From: Mycobacterium paraffinicum
GTDB lineage: Bacteria; Actinomycetota; Actinomycetes; Mycobacteriales; Mycobacteriaceae
Length of the DNA: 64,000 nt
Assembly: GCF_001907675.1 (NCBI RefSeq)
Contig: NZ_MPNT01000004.1
Coordinates: forward strand, 124,001-188,000
Direction: 5' to 3'
The first letter of the stretch is position 1; each line of letters starts with the position of its first letter. A program made the position numbers and the translations under genes. This document shows positions 8,511 to 15,416 of the stretch, one piece after another. The notes below the pieces were generated by a model. The model had not been told where the DNA came from. It saw only the letters and a program-made list of their open reading frames with translations, and did not search any database.

Positions 8511-9056
8511 CTAACCGCAGTCACAGTAGTCCGGCGGCGGGTTTCGAGTGTCTGGACCGCGCAATGCGCCGGGGGTGCGTGTCGGCGTCATACCGAGTAT
8601 CGCGTAGGCCGCTGCCGCGCTCGCCGCGGAGAAGACACTGTAGCTAAGCGGCGCTTCCATACCGAGCGATACGGCCATCGCGATGCCAAATATGTTGAGC
8701 ACCAAGCAACTCGACGCGCCGACGAGTGTCGGTTGCCAGCCGGTCAGGAGCAATACTCCCAGCGTCGCCTCGGTTACGGTGGTAACCCACACAATGACGG
8801 TCAGTAAGCAACCAGAAGCAAATGGAACAAGCTGGTGGGTGTAGTCGGCGAAGGAGCCCATGCTCCCCCAGTTGCCCTGCCCGAACGGCTTCCACCAACC
8901 GAATCGATCGGCAACAGCCGACAGGAATGCCGCCGCCAGCGACAAGCGTAGTGCGATCCGGACAACGCGGATCGGATCATGCATGTGCATGGAGTGTTCC
9001 CGGCGGATCATTCCGAACGGTGTCATGGCTGTTCCCCGCCGAACCGCCGAGCTCAT
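8511..9056 (-). CDS. DoxX family membrane protein
   Basis: The 181-residue protein has four hydrophobic segments (about 29-47, 77-100, 105-130, 133-155) in the DoxX arrangement, including 'SAVADRFGWW' after the first helix. DoxX-like proteins are membrane partners of redox or thiosulfate/quinone systems. The C-terminus ends in 'YCDCG', a possible metal or redox Cys pair. The ATG at 9056 overlaps the stop of the secreted cupin gene (ATGA). Internal Met codons could also start it; the coupled start is preferred. Confidence 0.8.
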   Translation of the reverse strand: MSSAVRRGTAMTPFGMIRREHSMHMHDPIRVVRIALRLSLAAAFLSAVADRFGWWKPFGQGNWGSMGSFADYTHQLVPFASGCLLTVIVWVTTVTEATLGVLLLTGWQPTLVGASSCLVLNIFGIAMAVSLGMEAPLSYSVFSAASAAAAYAILGMTPTRTPGALRGPDTRNPPPDYCDCG

Positions 9057-9487
9057 TCTGCGTTGTCGTCCATCGTGAGCGGCCCGTCTCCGGTGTCTAA
9101 CAGGAAGACCGCTAGCAATTCGGCAGGTTCGGTGGCGCTGGCGTTTTCACTGATGGTGTGGTGCGCGCCGGGAGCTTCACGCCAGGTCTCACCGGCGTGA
9201 TAGACGCGAGCGGGTTCACCCTCGACTTGGCTGCGGATCGCTCCGGAGATCACGTAGGCCATGATGAACGCGGATTTCGCGTGGTGGTGCGCTCCGCTTT
9301 TGGCTCCGGGCGGGTAACTGACGGTGACTGCTTGAAGTGATTTGCCCGGAACATTGGTTGGCTGGTTGAAGACTGGCCGGACAACCGGTTTTTGACCCGA
9401 ATTTTCCGGCGCCGGCTCGGCGTGGGCCCCGGGCGCGAGCATCATCGCGACTGTCAGCGTGGCAAGTGCTGCCGCTTTGAGAACCAT
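9053..9487 (-). CDS. exported cupin-domain protein
   Basis: A 144-residue protein that starts with a signal peptide ('MVLKAAALATLTVAMMLAPGAHA', cleavage likely after AHA). A small cupin follows with 'PGAKSGAHHHAKSAF' (three consecutive His) and 'APGAHHTISENAS', which would provide His ligands for a metal. The ATG at 9487 has GGGAGG upstream, so the longer frame to 9643 is not used. It is probably extracytoplasmic, unlike the other two cupins of the island, and is coupled by ATGA to the DoxX gene, suggesting joint action at the membrane. Confidence 0.8.
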   Translation of the reverse strand: MVLKAAALATLTVAMMLAPGAHAEPAPENSGQKPVVRPVFNQPTNVPGKSLQAVTVSYPPGAKSGAHHHAKSAFIMAYVISGAIRSQVEGEPARVYHAGETWREAPGAHHTISENASATEPAELLAVFLLDTGDGPLTMDDNAE

Positions 9488-9642
9488 TTTGGCTGCCTCC
9501 CTTAACACTTCAGTTACACGCGGTCGTCTTGGCAGGGACGCTCTTGCCGGGAGCGAACGCGGCGGCGGTTTCGGTAAGGGGCAGGATGGCAAGTCTGCCC
9601 GCGACGACGCCGGCATCACGATCTGAACAGTGATGGCTTGCA

Positions 9643-9879
9643 TTACAGGCCCTTCCTCATGCGGGTCGGGGAAGCCGCGGGCTGCGGTTGTACGCTGACG
9701 AGCTCGAGGCCTAGATCACGGACCCGGTCGAGTAGTCCGTAAAGCTGTGATTGGTCTCGGATTTCACCTGTGAACACGCTTTCGTTCGCATTGGCCTCGA
9801 GGCGCATCCCGTCTAATGCTGACCCGAGCCGCTCCGTCAGGCGGCCTCGAATGCAGATCCGATACATCGTCGACTGCAC
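9643..9879 (-). CDS. small conserved hypothetical protein
   Basis: The 78-residue product reads as a compact alpha/beta domain ('YRICIRGRLTERLGSALDGM', 'FTGEIRDQSQLYGLLDRVRDLGLELVSV'), a pattern I associate with small actinobacterial proteins of unknown function. The start is GTG 9879, preceded by GGAGGCTTAA. It is the first gene after composite element copy 3 (81 bp away) and probably heads the long leftward transcript with the exported cupin, DoxX and flavoprotein genes. A 155-nt gap to the next start holds no gene I can support. Confidence 0.75.
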   Translation of the reverse strand: MQSTMYRICIRGRLTERLGSALDGMRLEANANESVFTGEIRDQSQLYGLLDRVRDLGLELVSVQPQPAASPTRMRKGL

Positions 9880-9933
9880 TTAAGCCTCCACTCGTCAGCT
9901 CCTAACTAAGGATTCACGGACACGGGGTGAGTC

Positions 9934-9966
9934 GTCATCACCCAGCGGGCTAATTCACCCGGGTGA
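9934..9966 (-). promoter_or_regulatory. composite palindromic element, copy 3
   Basis: GTCATCACCC (9934-9943), 10-bp spacer, TTCACCCGGGTGA (9954-9966), pointing left at the GTG start 9879. An extra GGGGTGA half-site (9924-9930) completes a second, wider inverted repeat GGGGTGA-N7-TCACCC. Confidence 0.85.
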
Positions 9967-10189
9967 GCGCAGAGGCGTCAGTGGCCGGATTGGTAGCGAT
10001 CGGGAACGGGCGCGCGCGTCGGTGACCGGCTTCCGACGGCGGAGCCCGAAATGCGCTTCGCCGGAGCAGATTCCGGCACGTTAGACATTAGAGAACGCCG
10101 TGCCGGTCAACGAATCTGGTCGAGCCGCAGCGTTGTTTGCGCGTACCTCGGCATGACGGGCATTGCCTCTTGGCGCCGCTCCTGGACTG

Positions 10190-10405
10190 CTAGTCACGGT
10201 GCGGCCAGACGGCCGCGCGTCGCGGCGCGACCGCTCGGCGGCGCCGTTTGTCAGCACGGGCGATCAGCCAGGCTGTGGCCGCGCCTCCCGCACAGCTCAC
10301 GGCAGTAACACCGAAATCGACCTGCTGACCATCGATCAACATGAGAACCGCGTAGTCACCGGAGACCACAGCTACGAACAGGCAGGCGTTGCGTAGGCGA
10401 TTCAC
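10190..10405 (-). CDS. small putative membrane protein
   Basis: GTG at 10403-10405 overlaps the TGA of the upstream zinc-ribbon gene (GTGA), giving a 71-residue product beginning 'MNRLRNACLFVAVVSGDYAVLML'. Two short hydrophobic stretches (about 6-20 and 32-44) and a basic Arg-rich tail suggest a small membrane protein. I recognise no family. The coupled start is the main evidence. Between this gene and 9967 I see no further feature. Confidence 0.5.
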   Translation of the reverse strand: MNRLRNACLFVAVVSGDYAVLMLIDGQQVDFGVTAVSCAGGAATAWLIARADKRRRRAVAPRRAAVWPHRD

Positions 10406-10894
10406 AACGCCAGCCACTCCGCCCCGATCGGGCGCACGGCGAGGATGCCGCGCAGGTATCCAGCGGGACGCCCGCAGGTGGCACACACCGGACTGGCGCC
10501 TCGTCGAGACGCCATCTCGCGTTTGTCGTCCACATAGGTCGCCATGGCCCATCGGACCGTTTCAAGGCAGGCCTGACAAAGCACCTCAACGAGGTCGCCG
10601 TCCGGGTTTAACCCCATCTGGTTGCATCCGTCGACAGCGTGTATCTCGGCGACCACCACCGCGGGCGCGCCGCATGTTTCGTCGCTCGATAGCCCCCGGG
10701 GCAGTACAGATAGGCCGCAGCGAGATGAGCTGGTGCTCGATGCCGAAGGCGGGGTCCACCGCGACATCCCCATTCCGGTACGCCCACCGCCGGGCTGGGG
10801 CGACGGCGTCCCAGATTCGTTGCAGCAGCCGTGATGTCCGGCCGGCGCCGGAGCCGTATTCGGCAGGCGATTGATGGGATGGGCGTCGCTTCAT
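10402..10894 (-). pseudogene. zinc-ribbon-like conserved hypothetical, frameshifted
   Basis: Two frames together make one protein. From ATG 10894 (GGAGAAG upstream) the frame encodes 'MKRRPSHQSPAEYGSG...' through 'AFGIEHQLISLRPICTA'. The matching C-terminal half is in another frame ('SSDETCGAPAVVVAEIHAVDGC', 'LCQACLE', 'CATCGRPAGYL') and ends at 10402. The C-terminus parallels the intact gene 40024-40593, which also has 'GIEH', paired Cys and 'CTTCGRSIMFVSDIL'. The frame changes at a CCCCCGGGG run (10693-10701), so either a real frameshift mutation or a homopolymer sequencing error. Function unknown; two CxxC-like pairs suggest zinc binding. Confidence 0.65.
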
Positions 10895-11079
10895 CTGGTC
10901 TTCTCCAATCCGTGGCGATGGCGTTCCGCGGCGATCAACACAGCCAGCGCGTCCACCGTCATCGCGACTCGCCGCCCGCTGACGCGGCCGAGGCAGGCCC
11001 GGTACATACATGGCCGATCCCACGTGTACCGTCGCGCTCGCGATCTGTCATGCCAGCATTTATCGACCCGGGATAAGTG

Positions 11080-11112
11080 GTCATCACCCGGCAAGCCAAT
11101 TCACCCGGGCGA
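11080..11112 (-). promoter_or_regulatory. composite palindromic element, copy 4
   Basis: GTCATCACCC (11080-11089), 10-bp spacer, TTCACCCGGGCGA (11100-11112; one mismatch in the palindrome). It points left at the zinc-ribbon gene starting at 10894. The interval 10895-11278 otherwise holds only a weak 38-codon frame ending at 10891 with ATGA overlap to that start but no ribosome-binding site. Confidence 0.75.
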
Positions 11113-11278
11113 TTCGACGAGCGCTGCTCGTATACGACTGCACGCGAACTGGTTGGCCCAAGAGATTAAGGACAAGCCGATTTGTGCTGTAGCGCAACGC
11201 GATACAACGACGTCGAGGCCGCTGTTGTGGACGACCCCCGACGCCAATGCCGACGGGATGCTCCCTCGCAAGTGGTGA

Positions 11279-11590
11279 TCAGCGGATGGGCGGACGCCCC
11301 CGACTACCTGTGTGCGCAGCGTCCCACTGTGAATCGATGCGCGTGACGCGACGAAGCTCTATCGTGAGCCACAGCGTTGCGGCGACCGTGGCGAGAATGG
11401 CGACGAGCAACGAGGTGCAGAGCCATTCGTAACGCCCATACGCGGCTTCTGCTGCCGAGCTGATCAGCCCGCACACGGCTACGACCAGCAGGACCAAGCC
11501 TGGCCAGAACAAGTTGTCCTTCACGGCGATACCCGCGTGGGGTTGTGTGGTGCGGCAGTGATCCGTCGGATCATCATGCGTGTCCCCCAT
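11279..11590 (-). CDS. UsfY-like small membrane protein
   Basis: The 103-residue protein starts 'MGDTHDDPTDHCRTTQPHAG' and has two transmembrane helices (about 29-53 and 61-85). This opening and the two-helix layout resemble mycobacterial UsfY, a protein of unknown function whose gene usually neighbours the sigF anti-sigma locus. The ATG at 11590 is chosen because AAGGGAG lies 5 nt upstream. There is no sigF locus here. It follows the holin-like gene (11699-12079) by 108 nt on the same strand. Confidence 0.65.
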   Translation of the reverse strand: MGDTHDDPTDHCRTTQPHAGIAVKDNLFWPGLVLLVVAVCGLISSAAEAAYGRYEWLCTSLLVAILATVAATLWLTIELRRVTRIDSQWDAAHTGSRGRPPIR

Positions 11591-11698
11591 CATCACTCCC
11601 TTCGTCGTCTCGCCGGTGACCAACAATCCCTCCACGGCGGACCCGCACGAAATGCACGACCTCTATGCGGACCGCCGGGGCGTGCGTGCGCGCGATGG

Positions 11699-12079
11699 TC
11701 AGGTCGAGTCTGCCCCGGCCCGGTTGAGCAGCTCGGGCAGCGTTATCGCCCCAATGGTTGTCACGAGCCACACCACCACCGTCGTCGCCAGCCAGGATGG
11801 CGCGCCATCGATGGTGACTCCGTGCGTCAATAGCGACGCGAGGGTCAACGCGACGACCGTCACTGCCAAGCCGGCGCCTCCAAGCAGCAGTGTCGCGTAC
11901 TCGCGTGGCAACTTCATCAGCGAAGAGGAGAGGCTCCCTTGCATTACGGCGAACGCCAGCACTCCGACGACGAAACCCGGTATCGACACCACGACTCCGG
12001 GAACAACCCACGCCGCGACCAGTAGCCCGATCCCCCACGATGTCAGGAACACGCCCGCGAACCGCAGGATTCGCCTCAT
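11699..12079 (-). CDS. four-helix membrane protein, phage-holin-4-like family
   Basis: The 126-residue protein is almost entirely hydrophobic with four predicted helices (about 8-28, 32-50, 60-85, 94-115), the layout of the 'phage holin family / superfamily IV' membrane proteins found outside phages in actinobacteria. No lysis genes are nearby, so a phage role is unlikely. Its ATG (12079) has no ribosome-binding site of its own but overlaps the stop of a 24-codon ORF (12076-12150) by ATGA, so translation is probably coupled to that leader. Confidence 0.7.
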   Translation of the reverse strand: MRRILRFAGVFLTSWGIGLLVAAWVVPGVVVSIPGFVVGVLAFAVMQGSLSSSLMKLPREYATLLLGGAGLAVTVVALTLASLLTHGVTIDGAPSWLATTVVVWLVTTIGAITLPELLNRAGADST

Positions 12080-12150
12080 GGCGAGGTGTAGGTCGCGGAG
12101 CCGGGCCCGCCGCCCAATCCGATGTTCTTGCCGTCTGACTCGGCGCACAT
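12076..12150 (-). CDS. 24-residue leader/small protein coupled to holin-like gene
   Basis: ATG at 12150 is preceded by GGGAAGGGACTGAGCC and encodes a 24-residue peptide starting 'MCAESDGKNIGLGGG' and ending at TGA 12078-12076. The TGA overlaps the ATG of the membrane protein gene. Coupling and the ribosome-binding site support translation. Whether the peptide itself has a role is unknown. Confidence 0.5.
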   Translation of the reverse strand: MCAESDGKNIGLGGGPGSATYTSP

Positions 12151-12268
12151 GGCTCAGTCCCTTCCCGAATCACCTACTACTAGGGCGTGCTGCGCGTTTG
12201 GCATTGGCACAATCGGCCATGGCCGCGCGTCCTGTGAAAGTCAAGCTTCAGCGTCTGCCGGGTGAGGT

Positions 12269-12301
12269 GTCTTCACCCCACCGCGTCAATCACCCGGGTG
12301 A
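12269..12301 (-). promoter_or_regulatory. composite palindromic element, copy 5
   Basis: GTCTTCACCC (12269-12278), 10-bp spacer, ATCACCCGGGTGA (12289-12301). It points left at the leader/holin-like/UsfY-like unit (start 12150) but also lies 234 bp upstream of the divergent LAL regulator gene at 12535. The remainder of 12151-12534 shows no gene or clear promoter to me. Confidence 0.75.
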
Positions 12302-12534
12302 GGACAACTGGGCCGCACGGAGCGCGCACCCGGGGCCCTCGCCATTCGCCGCGCTGATTCGCACGGTGTCGGAGTCGTTGGGTGCACAGCGTCGGTGTGG
12401 ACATGTACGGCCCGATCGGTGTGCCGGCTAGTCGCTTACACTAACTACCAGCGCTAGCGGTTGCGAGAATCTGTGGGCCACACGACTGGGAGACCTTCCG
12501 CCCGCCTACTTCACGTCGGGGGGAGCCGGTTCGC

Positions 12535-15330
12535 GTGAGCACCGCAAGGCCATCGGGGAAGGTCCGCATACCGCCGATTCGGGGGCGGGCGGACGAGTTG
12601 AAGGAGATCGGCGCGCTGGTCGCAGCGGTCGCTCAGGGGCGCGGGGGCGTACTTGTCATCGAGGGGCCGCCGGGCATCGGGAAGAGCAGACTGCTGACCG
12701 AGGTCTTGGCGCTGGCCGAGAAGGCGGGTGTTCGGACGCTATTCGGTGAGGCCTTCGAGTACCAGCAGACGGTGCCGTTTTTCTCGCTCTTCATGGCGAC
12801 CCTGCGGGCGGATCCCCCTGTCGGTGATGTCGAGGCGTTGCGTCGCCTGGGCACGTCGGCCGATCTCAGCTACTGGGTGGTGCGCGACCTGCAAGCCGCC
12901 ATCCACGCGGCCGCGTCCAGAACGCCGCTGGCGATCCTCATCGAGGACATCCACTGGGCCGACAACGCCACCCTGCTGGCGCTGCGGTCGCTCGCCGCTA
13001 CGCGGCCCTCTGCCCCGGTGCTGTGGGTGCTCACCGCACGGACCGGCGCCGGCGGACCGGCCGCCCGCGAGACGTTGACCGCCCTGGAACGTGAGGACGC
13101 GAAATTTCTGGGGTTGACTGCCGTAGCGGCGAGTGCGGTCGCAGACATTGTGCGAGATTCCGTGCGAGCCGACGCCGATGCGTCGCTGCTGAGTCTGGCT
13201 GAGAAGGCACACGGCAACCCCTTCCTACTGACGGAGATGCTGCGGGGACTGGACGAGGACGGCCGGCTGAAAATCAGCGGCGGCCGCGCCGTCACTACCG
13301 GAGACTCGTTGCCGCGACGGCTCAGTGACACCATGCAGCAACGGCTCCATCAGCTCTCCGACACTGCGAGCCAAGTCGTGCAGGTAGCCGCCATGCTTCC
13401 CGACCGGTTCTCGGCCGGGGTGCTCGCCGCCATGCTGGAACGCCGCCCCACTGCGCTGATATCGGCGGTAGAAGAGGCTGTCCGTGCCGACTTGTTCATC
13501 GAAGACGGTGATCAACTGAGGTTCCGACACGACTTGCTGCGGGAAGCGACGCGGCAATCTTTAACCCAGTCGCTGCGCCGGGCTATGGAGCGGCAATCGG
13601 CAACCGTAATGCTCGACATGGGAGCGGCACCCGAGGAGGTCGCAACCCAGCTTGCCCGCAGCGCCGAGGTGGGCGACCAGGCAGCGATTGCGGCCCTGCG
13701 CCAAGCCGCACAGACGGTGGCCAGTAGCGACCCGAACGTTGCGGCCGATTTGAGCAAGCGCGCCCTAGAACTCCAGCCCGCCGAAGACCCGGTACGTGGG
13801 GCACTTGTGACGGAAACGATCGTGCTGCTCAATCGGGCCACCCGCTACGGGGAAGCGCAACGGTTGGCCAGCACCAACATGTCTAACGCTCTGCCGCCTG
13901 AGGAAGAGGCCAAAATTCGGCTGCGGCTCCGGACGGCCATCACGGATACGACCGCTGGACACATTGAGGAGAACCGTCGGGCGCTTCAGTTGCCCCACCT
14001 CAGCGAAGTCACCCGGGCAAGACATCAGGCCTGGCTGGCGTACAACCTAGCCATGTACGGCCTGCGTGGACACGACAGCGCGGTAGCTGATCAAGCGGCG
14101 GCCGCTGCGGCGACAACCGGCGACCGCGAGGCAAGCGTTCTGTCCGGCATAGCACTTGCGTACCTCGACTGCGCAAACGGCTACGCCCGCCGGGGTCTCG
14201 GGCGCGTTAACGAACTTCAAGACCTGACCGCCGCAGGCGACATGACTACTCACAACCTCGCCGTATGCCACCTTGCCAACCTGCTTGCCGTGGTCGGTCG
14301 CGCGCAAGATGCGGCGACGCTGGTCGCAAGCAGCACAGCAACATCCCAGAAAGAACAGGACGGGATGGCGCTTTACATTTGGGCTTTGATGGCGGGAGTC
14401 GTGCAGGTGACTGCGGGCCGGCTGCTGGCTGCCCGTGCCACCACCGAAGGGTTGCCGAAGCCGGAACGCCCGGGGTCGACCTTCGTCAACGCGATGCGGA
14501 TGTTCACCCTGACGGAGGTAGCGGCGCGCACCGACGACCGAACGTTGCTGCTTGAGATGCTGAGTGAGGCACGCGACGCATACTCGAACGGTTCGCCTGC
14601 GGTACGTCGAGGGGCGGCGTGCGCACTGGGGCTGGCGGCGTGGCAGCGCGACGACGCTCATGAAGCGCTTCGCTGGCTCGGCGACGATATACCGCTACTC
14701 ATGACACCGTTCTTGCCAACCGTTTTGGATCAGCTGACTTTGACCGCGCGCGTGGCGTCAGCCGCCGGTGATGCCGGCCTGCGGGCGCGTCTCCTGGATG
14801 CCGTTGAAGTGCTCGACCGCGAGCGGCCAACGGTGCCGTTGTTTTCCATAGTCGCCCAACATATTCGGGGGATACTCGACCGCGACGCGCAGGCATTGGT
14901 GGCTGCGTCGCAGTCGCTTCGCTCGTCGGCGCGACCGCTTCTCTACGCCGGCGCCGCCGAGGACGCCGGTGCCGAGCTCGGTCGCAGGCAGCGCAACGAC
15001 GAGGCGCTCGACCAGCTGAACGCCGCTTTCGACACCTACGTCGAATGCCAAGCGATAGCCGATGCCCGCCGGGTCGGCCGCGCACTCCGACGATTAGGCG
15101 TTGAACGGCGCATCGTCGCCCAACCGCGGGCAAAAACGGGCTGGGACAGCCTCACCGACTCCGAACTCAAAGTCATCAACCTTATCGCCGACGGCGCGAC
15201 CAACCGCACCGTCGCCCAGCAACTGCACCTCTCCCCTAACACCGTGAAAACACACCTCCACAACGCCTTCGCCAAACTCGGCATCACGTCACGCGGCCAA
15301 TTGGCGCAGCTCATCCGCGACGCTGATTGA
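12535..15330 (+). CDS. large LuxR-family (LAL-type) ATPase transcriptional regulator
   Basis: The 931-residue protein has an N-terminal AAA/STAND ATPase with Walker A 'GPPGIGKS' (44-51) and Walker B 'LAILIEDIHWAD' (132-143), a long helical TPR-like middle, and a C-terminal LuxR/GerE helix-turn-helix ('LTDSELKVINLIADG', 'TVAQQLHLSPNTVKTHLHNA') in the last ~65 residues. LAL proteins are ATP-dependent activators that sense an unknown ligand through the central region. Start is GTG 12535 with a GGGGGGA stretch about 12 nt upstream. It overlaps or abuts the next paralogue and forms a tandem pair. Possibly controls the composite elements of the island. Confidence 0.9.
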   Translation: MSTARPSGKVRIPPIRGRADELKEIGALVAAVAQGRGGVLVIEGPPGIGKSRLLTEVLALAEKAGVRTLFGEAFEYQQTVPFFSLFMATLRADPPVGDVEALRRLGTSADLSYWVVRDLQAAIHAAASRTPLAILIEDIHWADNATLLALRSLAATRPSAPVLWVLTARTGAGGPAARETLTALEREDAKFLGLTAVAASAVADIVRDSVRADADASLLSLAEKAHGNPFLLTEMLRGLDEDGRLKISGGRAVTTGDSLPRRLSDTMQQRLHQLSDTASQVVQVAAMLPDRFSAGVLAAMLERRPTALISAVEEAVRADLFIEDGDQLRFRHDLLREATRQSLTQSLRRAMERQSATVMLDMGAAPEEVATQLARSAEVGDQAAIAALRQAAQTVASSDPNVAADLSKRALELQPAEDPVRGALVTETIVLLNRATRYGEAQRLASTNMSNALPPEEEAKIRLRLRTAITDTTAGHIEENRRALQLPHLSEVTRARHQAWLAYNLAMYGLRGHDSAVADQAAAAAATTGDREASVLSGIALAYLDCANGYARRGLGRVNELQDLTAAGDMTTHNLAVCHLANLLAVVGRAQDAATLVASSTATSQKEQDGMALYIWALMAGVVQVTAGRLLAARATTEGLPKPERPGSTFVNAMRMFTLTEVAARTDDRTLLLEMLSEARDAYSNGSPAVRRGAACALGLAAWQRDDAHEALRWLGDDIPLLMTPFLPTVLDQLTLTARVASAAGDAGLRARLLDAVEVLDRERPTVPLFSIVAQHIRGILDRDAQALVAASQSLRSSARPLLYAGAAEDAGAELGRRQRNDEALDQLNAAFDTYVECQAIADARRVGRALRRLGVERRIVAQPRAKTGWDSLTDSELKVINLIADGATNRTVAQQLHLSPNTVKTHLHNAFAKLGITSRGQLAQLIRDAD

Positions 15331-15416
15331 TCGACAGCAAATCGAATGGCTGTCGGCGGCGGGCTAGAATTACGTCCACTTCAGTGGCAGTCGGTAACGC
15401 GCGAACAGGACACCCG

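Noticed and set aside
10891..11004. 38-codon frame with ATGA overlap to the zinc-ribbon gene start
   Set aside because: The overlap is suggestive, but there is no ribosome-binding site or recognisable feature.
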